Assembly (NCBI GenBank): GCA_022385755.1
Contig: MU278354.1
Coordinates: forward strand, 1 to 64,000
DNA length: 64,000 nucleotides
Origin: Trametopsis cervina
Lineage: Eukaryota > Basidiomycota > Agaricomycetes > Polyporales > Irpicaceae
Direction of reading: 5' to 3'
Part shown: positions 33,811-45,673 of the stretch, in pieces
Position numbering within the stretch: the stretch's first letter is position 1
Layout of the letters: the number at the start of each line of letters is the position of its first letter
Program-made: the position numbers and the translations under genes
The notes under the pieces: model-generated
The model's database searches: none
Told to the model about the DNA's origin: nothing
The model's input: the letters and a program-made list of their open reading frames with translations, nothing else

Positions 33811-34466
33811 ATGGAGGTCGATATGACGCCATGGCTTCACTTTACAAGCGGGGACAACCTGCTCTTCAAGTCCCTTCATCCCTCCTCTAAGGGCGCCATC
33901 GCCGGTGCTTGCATAGTGCTCGTTCTCATCGCTGTGTTCCAGAGATGGGTAGCTGCGATGAAGGGTGTGTTGGAGGCTCATTGGGCTCGCCGGTATGTTA
34001 CTACCAGACCGTCTACACACGTAGTGTAACGGCGATATCTAGCGTTCTGGTATTATCGTCCCCGACCACGAAAGCTGATGCCGGGCCCACGCCAGCAGCA
34101 ACTCCAGCCAAAGAGGAAGACCGTGCCAACATTGACGTGAAGAGCCTTCGTAGCTCGACTTCCGAGCAACGCTCGCTCATCTCCACAGGACGAGCGGGGC
34201 GTCGTTCACCCCCCTTCATCGCATCTCACGATATTCCCCGCGGCGCCATCTTCGCAGTGCAGGCGCTCCTGACTTATCTTCTCATGCTAGCAGTCATGTG
34301 TGTGGATATTACGATATACGATACCACGCCTTCAGACTAACATGATCTTATCTTGTCCCACAGGACATTCCAGGCTGCATATATCATATCAGTCGTTGTT
34401 GGTCTGGGAATCGGAGAGGTACTGTTTGGCAGGATGGGGAGCACACGGGACCATCTTTTGCATTGA
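33811..34466 (+). CDS. CTR-family copper transporter
   Basis: This plasma- or vacuolar-membrane Cu(I) channel works as a trimer. Exons 33811-33992, 34043-34297 and 34364-34466 give 179 residues. TM1 is at about 28-49 (KGAIAGACIVLVLIAVFQRW). A cytosolic loop of about 70 residues is Ser/Thr/Arg-rich. TM2 ends with the diagnostic MxxxM (M142-L-A-V-M146), its last Met codon built across the second intron. TM3 (TFQAAYIISVVVGLGIGEVL) has the GxxxG packing motif (G159-G163). The outer N-terminus is very short (MEVDMTPWLHFTSGDNLLFK), with only two methionines and none of the usual Mets clusters. It sits between two X325 proteins, which could supply copper. The start is the first ATG before the conserved PWLHF. 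Confidence 0.93.
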
Positions 34467-34789
34467 CAGGCAATGTACCATATGGCTTTTGCGATGGTCG
34501 CTGACGCATATGACTGATGGAAAATATCTGGCTCTGCTGTCTTGTTGCGGTTGAGAATGTACTCATATTTACGATTTATCATTATATTGAATATTGTGAC
34601 GACCCCTAACACTTTCTGAGACACCATTCCTTGCGTTTGTCCAGTGCAGTGTTCAAACAGTAATCGAAAGGTATCAACTTGCATTATAATCCCGTCCGCT
34701 TACCATCCCATACGTTGCCATCGAACGATTGCGACACAGCAAATGGCGAATCACAGGAGCCCATTGCCCGCCAAACAGCACCACACTTT

Positions 34790-34864
34790 GGTGAAATAAC
34801 TTTTTCACCATCAGACGCCGGACCGGTCGTACGTGACTGGCTGTAGCCGTCACAACATATAAAA
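34790..34864 (+). promoter_or_regulatory. Palindrome and TATA box before X325 copy 2
   Basis: GGTGAAA (34790-34796) and TTTCACC (34803-34809) form a perfect 7-bp inverted repeat with a 6-bp spacer, about 150 bp upstream of the ATG at 34956. An ATATAAAA TATA box follows at 34857-34864. The palindrome has the size of a dimeric transcription-factor site; the factor is unknown. The rest of the 489 bp between the CTR stop and this gene holds no ORF. Confidence 0.45.
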
Positions 34865-34955
34865 CCTGGGGTCGAGCAGGACCTCTTCTCTGCACCGACA
34901 GCACACACGAACCGCATCCAAGTTCAGTGATAGTCTTATACGTGCCACTATTACC

Positions 34956-35805
34956 ATGCACTTCACTCCCCTTGCTGTCCTTTGCGGTCTCGTCGCCTCT
35001 GCTGCCGCCCATTTCCAGTTGCAATTTCCTCCGCCCCGAGGTCCCTTCGTTGAGGATGCTGAACCGACGTTCTGTGGTACGCCCTGTGTCTCTTTTATTC
35101 TTGTGTATATTTAGTTACATGCCTCCTCTTTTCTCTAACGTAGATGGCTATCCCGCTCTCGCCAACTCCACCCGCACAGACTTCCCGTTGAGCGGAGGTT
35201 TCATTTCTATAAACAGCGAGCATCCCAAGTGGGTCCGTGAGTAGTTATATCGTTCTTCGAGCATTAAGCACCAGCTAACAACATTATATCACATAGTTGG
35301 CGTAGAACTGTCTACTGTCCCGCAACCCACCAGCTTCCAGAACTTCTCTGGAGCGGTGCCTTTCTTCCAGGTTACAGGAGAAGGGAAATACTGCTTCCCG
35401 GTTGATTTCGCCTCTTCTGGAATCAGCGGCCTTCAACACGGCTCGAACATCACTATACAGCTTGTCTTCGACGGTGGCGATGGTCAGCTCTACCAGGTAT
35501 GTCGAGCGTCACCAAAATTCACAATACGCTGCTGACATTTTGTTCAGTGCGCGGACTTGACCCTCAGGAGTGGTTTGACGCTCTCCAATACCAGCTCCTG
35601 CACGAATGCGACTGGTGATACCGTCCAGACTGCGACGGGTATCAGCTTCCCCTCCAGCTCAGGAGCCCCTGCAGGGTCTTCATCGGGATCGTCCGGAGCA
35701 CCCGCACCCTCACAGTCGTCGCCCTCAGGCGCCGGTTTGACGTACGCTGTGAGCGGAGCTGCAGGCATTGTCTCGTTTGTCGGTGCATTGCTTGCCGTTC
35801 TCTAG
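34956..35805 (+). CDS. X325/BIM1-like copper protein, copy 2
   Basis: This is a paralog of the gene at 31788. Exons 34956-35076, 35144-35236, 35297-35496 and 35548-35805 give 223 residues. Signal peptide [18 protein letters not shown] should be cleaved before H19 ([19 protein letters not shown]). The core matches copy 1 throughout: [15 protein letters not shown]67 in [38 protein letters not shown]. Intron phases are the same, and exon 3 is 200 nt in both. The tail is longer and Ser/Pro/Gly-rich, then a hydrophobic C-terminus ([18 protein letters not shown]) fits a GPI signal. NST, NFS, NIT and NTS sites suggest glycosylation. It lies 489 bp downstream of CTR in the same direction, with its own promoter. 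Confidence 0.93.
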
Positions 35806-37182
35806 GGGTTTCGTATCGCTGTCGTTTGTCTAGCTGCCAATACAAGTATCGCGGTTGTAGCGGATCTACTTTATACCTGTGTACGCTATCGTAAGGGCTC
35901 GCCTGGTGGTTGTTAATAAAGGAAGGAAATTAAACGGTTATCAATAAGGCTATCAAGTCGAACTCTGCTTATACAGGTATCGTGTGCACTTAAAGCCGGA
36001 CAGGTTCGGGTGACCGTAACATATGAGTGCCTCGGAATGTGGTTGGCGCTGAGTAATAATCACAGGCTGTATATCAAAGCTACTCCAGCCTCCAATATGT
36101 CGGAAACTTTAAGCAAGAGCCGCCTCGCTGGATTTGTATAAACTCTAACGTTCTTGTACAGTTGCCCAAAGGAGCACCCCTTCGGTCTTGAGCGTTGTGG
36201 CGGCCGCGTGGCCATAGCGCTTGGGCATCCTCGTTGCCGCCACCATCGATGTCCACAATCTACACCGACCTAAGAACGCCACATAGTTCGTATATAGGCT
36301 GCGTTTTCCGCAGTTGCTGCTGGTTTTATCGCGCTCATGCCCACTAACGTTTCCTTCCGCATCGCCTTGCAATGCCCGTTCTGATTTCGTAGCAACGGCA
36401 TATGGAGTCTAAAAGCTGACTAAGTACCATTCCCGGGCTTTGACTCACAAGCCACACGACCGCGCATACCTGTCTACGTTTCCCCTCCGGCAGGCCAGCA
36501 AACCGCGGTGCGCGAGCGTGATACCTCCTGCCGGTTATGCTCGGCATATCTGACTCATCAAGCTCACGGCACGAGGTACGATTACGATTACTGTAAACAA
36601 CTGACAGCACGGCTCTGATCGATTTCACAATCCCATCTTGTACAGGGTTCCTCAGTTTTAGAGACGCAATTTTCACGAATTCACGACGGGCACGCACGTA
36701 TGCCTCATCTACTTTTACAGGTGCCCGTAATCTGGACCAAGTCAGCGCTATATGCTTCCGCTTGTGCGGTGCTAGAAAGGCCGCCTTGTCCGGTGAAAAA
36801 GGTCTGACGCTAAACTGTTAGGAGTCCCAGCGGGCGTTATCTGCGGCTGCGTGGCCTGTGCATGCCCTGCGGGTGTCCCAGCATCTGCCAATTGTGCTAT
36901 GACCACAGTCGCCCGGAATAGACCGCACTCGCTTGGGGTTCGGAGGGCTGTGTTTATCATCTTGATTATGATACCCGAGGCCCCGTCTTCGCGCAGCAAG
37001 CATACTTAAGTACTCGGCTGTCCTACTCTTAACGGACCTCGGAGCTTTTGTCTGCTCTCTTCCTGCAACCCTCAAGCAGCTTCATCCGTCTCACGCTGCT
37101 CTCGTGCCGCCGAGCCCTGAGCACAATTCCGGCTGTGTGATAACTCTACCTATCCCGCTGTGGCTGTTCCCACCCGCTCTCC
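35806..37182. other. 1.4 kb without a supported gene
   Basis: Short frames occur on the minus strand (36145-36372, 36344-36697, 36772-36999), but none has a domain, signal peptide or matching splice sites. No tRNA, LTR or TIR was recognised. Confidence 0.45.
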
Positions 37183-37775
37183 ATGCCGTTCTTCTCCAAA
37201 CACTTTAGACGTTCGGAGGCCCCTTGGGAGGTCGTCGACTGCGGCGATATTACACCTGTGCCTATGTGGGACGAGGAAGATGGTATGTGCAACTCATTCC
37301 GTTTTGAAGGCCACTCGCTAATATCCCTCATCTAGGCATAGAAGTACTACGTCTCCTAGAGAACGACATCTCGTTCGAGTTCAAGCACGAGCTCCGACGC
37401 ATAGTAGACCTGCGCAAGGCCGTGCTGTTTGCACGGCAGCAGCTCATGCAGGACGCGTCCGGGCTGGGATTCAATATTCTACTCATGGAAGGGTGCGTAT
37501 TCTCTGCCCTTCGACCAGGTGCACACAAAAGTACTCACACTATGTCAATTTGCATGTGCAGGTGGCAGTACACGTTGTTGCGGAAGGGCAACCGATATCG
37601 CTTAGATGTCGTGTACCGAGGGAGGCCGGCGTACGCCGCCGGCAAGATCACACCCCAACCCCCACCGCCATTTCTCGATGTCCTCGATCGATGCAAGCAG
37701 CAGATGCACGGATTCGTGCCCACGTCGGCATCTTCATCAGCTGTACGTATCAGCAAAGCGAGGATAGTCGTGTAG
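37183..37775 (+). CDS. Unknown small protein, three exons
   Basis: Exons 37183-37282, 37336-37492 and 37562-37775 splice in phase to 156 residues, starting MPFFSKHFRRSEAPWEVVDC. The middle is helical and charged (NDISFEFKHELRRIVDLRKA). The next part reads like a small beta-rich unit (WQYTLLRKGNRYRLDVVYRG), then a Pro-rich turn and FLDVLDRCKQQMHGFV. No family is recognised and there is no signal peptide. The complete agreement of three splice junctions makes it a real gene. Confidence 0.72.
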
Positions 37776-38323
37776 TACGGCCTTGGCAAGGCCTGTTCTC
37801 GGTCATTGGGAGGAAATGACTTATTAGCGATGGAAAGTGTATAAGATCAACATGCAGTGCGCGATTGATCTACTGTAACCCCTATAACGACGTCGGCTGC
37901 TTGGACGTATGGCAGATGTGGCGTTCATAATACGTATTGCTGTATCCATGCTATTTATTGACAGTACATGTCCATCCCCACATATCTACGACATGCTGTA
38001 GCATTTTGTAACATATTACAGAATGTATTTTTATCACGGTCTTCAATGTGAGAGGCGGATGTATGCATCACTCATCTCAGGTCTTTCATCGAACATCGCA
38101 GGCAGTACGGCATATAAAGTTTACGAGACCCTTTATAGACGTACAAGTGTATTAGCAGACACCGGCCCATCTTCCCAGTTTCCACGCCTTCCATTCGCGA
38201 AGGCCACAAAACATCAGCATCGCCTGCAGCAAACAGCAACATGATCTTGTCCACATCCACCATTCACAATTGTATGCACACTATATCTTCCACATCCACC
38301 GTTCAAATCGTATCACGCTATAT
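37776..38323. other. Convergent 3' intergenic region
   Basis: This AT-rich stretch lies between convergent genes. A TCCACATCCACC-type 12-mer occurs twice (about 38251 and 38290). No gene is seen. Confidence 0.5.
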
Positions 38324-39620
38324 CTAGTTTTCCCCCTTCACAATTTGACTGCCTTCTCGGGCAGCATATCCCGTCCATGACTGGAACAGTATCAGATATG
38401 GTGCGCGGCTGCGATCAAAGAACCGCCTCACCTCATCGTACAGTCCGACGCGTCGGACACCCAGCAGCTGCAAGCCAAGCCAAATGACACCCGCAGTCAT
38501 ACCGCTACCGCAGCTGGTGACTACGCCGCGCTTTCCTGCGAGCACATCGCGCGCATAGTCATAGCCTAAAGCCTCCTCGAGCGCTGCGATAATGCGTTCG
38601 TTGGATGCCACAGTCGTGAATGATATCTTTTGTCCATCTTGGAGCGTGGCTTCATTTTGTGTGAGAAAAGATGTGAATGGGAGGGAACGGGAGTGGGGTA
38701 TGTGGCCGGATGACAGGCCAGGGCGAGGCTCCGGGTCTGTCCCAAGGTAGCTTCAAAGCTGTGTGTGAATGACTTCGTCAAGGAAGGCGTTAGGGTTACT
38801 CACCGACCACGGGGCCGGGCGTCAAGAACAAGTTCCGTCTCAGGTGAAGCTGGGTCGAACGCTGCGTTTGTCACAACCTGCTCGTAACCTTCAAACATAG
38901 TTTTGATTCGTATCAGAAGCCTCCACTCATCGCACCGCACTCACTGCGAACTGCATCCTTGTCCAGCTTAGGGGGCGGGTACGTTCCCTTAGATGGTGGA
39001 ACGAACTCGTCTGTGACACGGTTACCGTAAGCTAGCCAATTGGGCAGACCACCGTCCAGAATGCTCGAACGCGTGTGGCCGAATGCGCGGAACATATACA
39101 AAGCACGCGGCGAGGAGAAAACACCCTGTGTATCGTACCTATATAAAGTATTTTGTCAAGGACACGAAGAACCCCAGCATAAACCCTACTCACACGACGA
39201 CATGGGTGTTCGAGGAAATACCAAGGTCCTCTGTCATTTGTGCCTGTCACAACAATCTGTAGGCATCCCTAAACTCGAGCGCGTACCACAAGCTTTTGCA
39301 AAAGTTTCTGATGATGGTAACATATGCTTGAGGCCCAGTTCATGAGGGCTTGCGACCTCGTCCAGATCCAGACGGCGCGCATCAGGCAGATGCTTCTCTT
39401 CAAAGTCCTTTATAGCCGACCGTGGGCTGTTTGGCATGTGCCAACTAGCATCGAGCAGGACGAGGTCATTCCCGCTGCTGTACTTCTTGAGGTCAGACAC
39501 CTGCTGTGGCGACAGCACGAAAGGGCTGTTTGCGCCATGCGAGTGTGTCCCTCTCGCCGCGGCCGAGAACATGAACCGAGAGCCGAAACCGACGCGTCTT
39601 CCGAGTGCTAGAACAGACAT
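38324..39620 (-). CDS. Thiosulfate/mercaptopyruvate sulfurtransferase
   Basis: This is a two-domain rhodanese, mitochondrial or cytosolic, that moves sulfur from 3-mercaptopyruvate or thiosulfate. From 39620 the start is MSVLALGRRVGFGSRFMFSA, a likely mitochondrial presequence. Domain 1 has VLLDASWHMPNSPRSAIKDF and the substrate-loop-like HLPDARRLDLDEVASP, then VVVYDTQGVFSSPRALYMFR and ILDGGLPNWLAYGN. Domain 2 has ELVLDARP, SGHIPHSRSLPFTSFL, and the catalytic loop CGSGMTAGVIWLGLQLLGV. CGSGxTA is the mercaptopyruvate form rather than the CRxGxR of thiosulfate enzymes. The end WTGYAAREGSQIVKGEN is typical. About five introns. It is convergent with the gene at 37183. Confidence 0.92.
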
Positions 39621-39869
39621 GGTGAGGATAAGATGAGAGCCAAGGAGTATGTCCGCACTGTGTCCTTGTGTAATTTACCAGCAGGTTGACTCGAGCACTG
39701 ACCAGTTCACACACTCATGCTTCGCTAGCGGCCATCACTACTGAGATAGGCGCGCATGTGCCAGTCCGTGACTTCATCGCCCACTGTGTATTCAGGTACA
39801 CTTGCGTCGACGTCCACAACTGCAGTACCTGTAACAGCACACTCTGACGCGAGTTGTCGATCTTGAACA

Positions 39870-41487
39870 ATGCCCTCCGATCAGAGTACTTGGCTGATAT
39901 CCATACCTCAAGATGGGGATTCAGACGGCTACTTCCAAGAGCTGCACTCCAAACTCGCAGCCCAATCCAAGACCGCCCCTAGTCTATCGGAGCTAGCAAT
40001 CCCGACATTCAAGGTGCAAACAACTCATTCTCTCAATTGTGACTTTCCTAACAACAAACGAACCAGACAGGGACTCTTGACGGTCTTATAGCACTGTCGG
40101 AGGATCTGCCGAAACAGGATACCTTCTTCACTGCGACGGTGGCAAAGACAGTTGACACGATCCGTAACCTGCTTAACAACGATCCAGCGAAGCTTGTGCA
40201 ACATCTCCTTGTGAATGAACGGCCGGTGGACGATTATCTGCTCAACGGATGGAAGTGGAATGAAGGAAGATACGGCACGCAGAGAGGGTTGCGTGAAATG
40301 CTTGATGCGCTCATCAAGGTGAGTTTGTTTGTCTATAGCGGCTTTGGATACAGCCTGAACTTCTGTACCATATAAAAGGAAATGTCATCAATCGACAATG
40401 TCATGAAGACGAAGCTGCAGAACTACAATCTCGCGAAAGGTTCCCTGCAACAGATGCAACGGAAGAAGACGTGAGCTTAGCTTTCTTGGTGTTTCCTACA
40501 TGCTGAACAACACGGAACTCCAGCGGAAACCTATCCGTGAGATCATTGGTGGATATCGTCAAGAAAGAACACTTCGTTGACCAATCAGAGTACATGGAAA
40601 CGCAAGTGGTTGCTGTACCTAAGTGCGTTTGGCAATGCGCGATATTGGTAGTATGCTGAACAATGCACAGCGCCCTCGCCAAGGAATGGACCAGCAAGTA
40701 TGAGAAATTGACCGCCTTCGTGGTTCCGCGGTCGTCAGTGTGAGCCTTATTCCAATGCGATGTACCAAAAGCTTGCTAACAGTAGTGGTTGCACAGACAA
40801 ATTACTTCAGATGAGGAGTACACTTTGTTTGCCGTCGTCATCTTCAAACGAGTTCACGACGAGTTCGTGCAGAAATGCAGAGAGAACAAGTACGGTCTCC
40901 TCGTACGCCACAAAACATGACATTGACGCCTGTAGCTTATAGGTTCATCGTGCGCGACTTCCACTTCTCAGAGGACGAGATTGAGAAACAGAAGGAGGAA
41001 CTATCTGCTGCAGACACAACAGAAAAAGAACTTTGGGTAATCAGCTATTCCACCTAGTGAACTGCGACCAGCTACTGACCAGCTTCCCCAGACGGAGCTA
41101 CTTCAAGTGTCGCGGACCAACTTCTCCGAGGCGTTCCAGATACTGGTACACCTAAAGGTTTTGCACATCTTCGTAGAAAGCGTCCTCCGGTACGGCCTTC
41201 CTGCGAGCTACACCGGGTGTATCATAAAAGTACGTGGACGCTCTGCTCAGCTATTCAGCTACGATGTTCACGAGAACTTCCAACCTCAGCCGGAACCCAA
41301 GTCAATCAAACGAACACTCGCAACATTACAAACCCAGTTCGCATACCTGGCCCGCCGATCGAACCGCGCGTCAGACAAGAACCCCAAGACGCAGAACACA
41401 GAAGAGTTCGTCGGAGAGTATCAAGCACTGCTTGATCAAGAATTCTTCGATTTCGTCCTCTTCGAGGTACCCTGGATAACTCTATAG
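39870..41487 (+). CDS. VMA5: V-type ATPase subunit C
   Basis: Subunit C links the V1 and V0 sectors and is lost on reversible disassembly of the vacuolar proton pump. The start is MPSDQSTWLISIPQDGDSD. Family-conserved blocks follow through about eight short introns: TLDGLIALSEDLPKQDTFFT, LLVNERPVDDYLLNGWKWNE, MKTKLQNYNLAKGSLQQMQR, LVDIVKKEHFVDQSEYMETQ, EEYTLFAVVIFKRVHDEFVQ, FIVRDFHFSEDEIEKQKEEL, and the C-terminal VLRYGLPASYTGCII. The estimated length near 390 residues equals that of yeast Vma5. The gene is complete, with a stop at 41487. It is head-to-head with the sulfurtransferase, with 249 bp between starts. Confidence 0.94.
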
Positions 41488-42175
41488 AACCGGAGGTCGA
41501 ATTCTGTCTATTGGGGGGCTGCCCCATGACTCAGGAGTCCCCGCGCGTTCACGTAGCCACGCACCAGTATACCGCTAGCATTCGGACTATAATTAATTCA
41601 GATACATTAACGGGAACTGCGGTACGATAACGCGGAACAGAGTAGTGATAGATTGGAATGCGCTGCTCGCACGATTGATGCGCCGTGGCACTAAGTATGC
41701 AAGCAATTTTTAACAAGAGTGATATGGTACACCGCGAGAGATCTAGGGGTTAGAGTAGCATTGCTAATGGTTTGGCTTCGGGGATTAACGAGGAAGAGGC
41801 GCAAGCAAAGATGGATACGTGTAGATGGGTTTGGCAACATGTCTCTTGGAGGATTGCGAGAGAAAGAGGAAATACGAGAGAAATAGAGATAATGAGAACG
41901 AATAAACGAGATTCGTAACGAGGGGAATGGCGGATACACCGTAGCGCACGGTCCCACAAATCAAAGCATGACTGTACATCGAATTGGACACAGAACTTCA
42001 GGCGGCGAGCAGGACAGCGACCGGATGTGGATTGGATTGAAGTGAAAGAAACGAAGAAGACTGTCCGTCGCATTTTTGATGCTAGACAAATACACACCTG
42101 CGTTCGCAGAAATGTAGAAGTGCAGGCAGAGTCCCGCCCCTTCTGCAAATTATACATGCGTTTGACGCTTGGGTT
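41488..42175. other. Convergent 3' intergenic region
   Basis: The 688 bp lie between two convergent stop codons. Minus-strand frames of up to 135 codons (41750-42157) are hydrophobic and Ser/Ile-rich without motif, and I treat them as chance. No RNA gene is recognised. Confidence 0.45.
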
Positions 42176-45100
42176 CTAGAGCCCAAGGTTGGAGATCACC
42201 CTCGAGACCTCTTCAATGGATTCGTCGTCCATCATGAGGCCCGATCGCCCGATGCTGCTGTGGTTTGAGGCACTGAGGGAGCGGGCTGGCGAAGGTGACG
42301 CGTAGACGCTGGGGAAATTGGGGAGGTTGACCGAAGTCGGGCTCGATTCACCGGTCTCGGTGATGGAATTTTCAGGTGAGTCCGGGCGGGAGAGCCTGGA
42401 CGTCTCGTTGATGCGCGAAAGCGACATTGTGAGGTCCAGAGACTGGGCGCGGTTGGTGAGGGAGCGCGGCTTCGATAGCTGGTCCTTGAGCTTGGCCTCG
42501 AGAAGAGAGTCAGAGCCACGCTTCAATGCGTCTTCGCTCTGACGAGCGCGTATCGGGAGTTGAGACCCCTGAGACGAAGACATGAGCACACTTCGAGCAT
42601 GTCGCAGAGAACGATCGCTACTAACGATAGGAGGCAGCGGTGTCCACTGATCCGTCGTCGGCGCCGGAAGGTAGTTCGGCTGGTCGTAGTCATCCTCCTC
42701 TTCTAGATGGTAGATGTAGGATGGAGATCCATTGAACAATGCCTTGACATCAGGGGAGGAGCTAGCCAGGCGCAGTCGTCGGTCGATCATGGACTCAGAG
42801 GGGCGGCCTAGATCCGCCGAGTCTGCGTGGCGCGGCCGATGGGAGAGGACGTTGGGCAACGAGATCAACGACGGCGTGCTCTGATGACGCGTCCTAGCAG
42901 CGGTAGACAGCACCTTGCTATCGAAGTGGGGGAACGCATCTGCGAACGAATCGCCCCTCTTGTGCGTGCGCGAGGTGGTCGAAGGATACACGTGGATGTT
43001 GTGGCTGAGGAGGAATTGCTCGAAAACCTCGCGAGCCGTGACCAAGAAGTCGCTATTGCTCCGTTGGCATCTGAACTTGAAGGAACACTCCGTGGGTGTG
43101 TCAGGACTATGACCAGGGCTCGGAGGCCCGGCCTTGATGTTTGGTACGATAATGACCTGGAAGTCACGCTTGACCTTGTCAACAAACGCCAGGAATTCAG
43201 GCGACGCGCAAACGCGACTGAGCTCAGGGTTCGGTGGAACGGCCATGTCCGCTTCGAAAGGTACGTGGTCCTGATAGAGGGTCAGACAAGACACCAGCAG
43301 CCAACGCGGACGTTACTCACGAGCAGCATGGTAGCAGCAATCTGCACTTGACTCTCCGGACCGAATATGGTCACTAAGTCGGACGCCGTCTCTTTATCCG
43401 GGAAACGGAACTTCGAGTTCGTCTTCGCCTCAATGTCATGGATGAAGATACTCTTCTCCCCAAGGAGCGTGCGGTGGTACTTGCGCGGAATAGACACCGT
43501 CTCGTTAATATAATCCTTATCCTTTCATATAACAACGCGTCAGTTCGAAGGCCCTACGAAATGAATGCACGATGGTGCCCACCTTAGGATTAACCAGTTC
43601 CATGACGGACTGCTTTAGATTATCAAGGTTCATAGCGTTCTTCGCGGGAGTGCGAGCAATGACGTTGTCCTCATTGTCGTTGTACCCGCCCATAGCAGCG
43701 AACTCTTCAGCGTTCGAGAACTTCACGTATACCCCAAACTTCTTCATGATACGCTGGATGCTGCGTCCGCCCACACCAATGATGCGCTTGTGATACGACT
43801 CTGGCACATGGAAGGAGATCTCTGCGGGCAGCTCCTCCTGCAGCAGGGTCAAGCCCTGCAGCACCGCGCCATCATTACCGGCGATATCAATCAAGAAGTT
43901 GTGCTCGTTGAACGTCTCGAATTTAATCTTCACGTTCGTCGTTTGCATAATCTTGTTGATCTTGCCGTTTTTCTTGCCGCTGATGAACTCCCTGTGTTCG
44001 TTCGCCAGTTCGATCTGGAAACGAATCTCATGGTGGAATGCCTGCTAATGTGCATCAGCATGGGATTAGACAGACTAGCAACGAACCGACCTTCACGATA
44101 TCAAGTTCCAGCAACATAATGACAGCAGCGCGAACTTCGTGTTCGAGGCCATGCATTTCAAAGTTCATGCCTTTAAACACGACTTCGGCGCCACTAGTGT
44201 ACGAGATCTGTTTGAGGATGGTCGAGGCCTGCGCGTGATTCAAATTGGCCGAAGGGAGAAGAACGTTGAATTGGGCGGGCAGCAGCCACAGAGAAGCAAC
44301 ATAAAATTGGCAAGCCTATTGTGCGACAGTCAGAGGATGTGACTAAGGGTATCAGGATCAAACGTACCAGTTGCATGATAGCACGAATGGTTCTATGAAT
44401 ATTGACACGATGGTCACCAAAGATGGTGATCAGACTGGTCGAGCCACCGATAGGGGGAAACTGAATGAATGTGGCGTTGTCGTGCATGAGAGTCTTCAGG
44501 TCTTCTGCCCGTTCTGTGACCATCCAGTCGAATTTGCGGGGAAGAATGGCAGTGTCCCTTGACATGAGCTGTTTGCTCTATTACATTTCGTGTGAGAAGC
44601 TGATCGCTATTGAAAGTAAACGGGCATACCTTGTTCACAGAAACCTGGAAGAGCATGTCGCGAGCCCGTTGTACGCCAAAGAACTCGCCTGTAATCCATA
44701 TAATATTCGGATTGAGCTTATTCGATGGTGCATTCGGGGATGCGTTCGACGGCTGACTGAAGTCAGGCCCGACGAGACCCTGCAAAGGAGACGGCATGTA
44801 AATGTTCGTAGCCGTCTCCTCCATGATCGTTTGCAAGACGCTTCGCTTGCGTCCCGCCACAATGGCATGCATCTTCTGGTCGATCTCGCATGACTCTGCA
44901 TGTAAGCCACTCTGAGAAAATACACGTAAGCTGCAGTTACAACCCCGGGTTGCGCAGTGCTACATACCACTTCATCTAGCATCACAAGTAACCTGACACG
45001 CGCGAGCTCGACTGAATCCCCCTGACCGGTGATCTGGAGCTCGCATACCCGCTCGGTCTCCAGCCCTGACCAACCGGCGTTACTACTGACGCCGTCAGGC

Positions 45101-45673
45101 AACGAACGCGTCGACAGTGCAACGGTACTGTTGACCACCGCGATGTGTGCGAACGTATGCGAGGCGATCTCGTCAAGCCGCCGACGCACTTCAGGCTTCA
45201 GCGACGGTTTTGACGAGGGCGCATCCAGGATATCGGAGCGCAGGACCTTGATAATGGCACGGTTCTGGCGAGCAAGAAGCATGAAAGGATGAGAAATCCC
45301 CTCGCTTAGTAGTGGGCCACGGGCGTACCTGAATAGGACATTCTTTCATGATCATCCCCCTCGCGAGCATCACCTGCTGGTAGACCCCCGAGATCTGAAA
45401 ATTCCAGGCCCGGCCTTGGTCTGCGGGAGCGAAGGATATTTGGACGCTGTAAATAGCCCCAGCCATCATGGCAACCTTTTGGACTGCATCGTAGTCGGAA
45501 GGAGACGCAGTCCCCTGAGAGTCTGGTAGAGTACTGTTAACGTGCTGCTGATGGAGCTGAGAATAGGAATCGGGCTGAGGCCTGAGGTCGGTAGAGAAAT
45601 CAAGCGAAGAAGCAGGAGAATGAGTGAGGCGGGAGCGACGAGGATAAGTAAAGGATGTCGTGTAGATTTCCAT
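42176..45673 (-). CDS. Multi-KH-domain RNA-binding protein
   Basis: At least four KH-type units are visible in order from 45673: HAIVAGRKRSVLQTIMEETA, EFISGKKNGKINKIMQTTNV, SYHKRIIGVGGRSIQRIMKK, and YHRTLLGEKSIFIHDIEAKT. The GRKR, GKKNG, GVGG and GEKS loops are the GxxG signatures that contact RNA. Between them are degenerate KH-like repeats (ILKQISYTSGAEVVFKGMNF). The arrangement resembles vigilin or Bicaudal-C-like proteins. The last exon is a Ser/Pro/Arg-rich disordered tail of about 370 residues with a short C-terminal helix (EEVSRVISNLGL). The product is near 1,000 residues with about eight introns; the N-terminus MEIYTTSFTYPRRSRLTHSP is disordered. A role in mRNA localisation or stability is an inference from the family. 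Confidence 0.87.
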
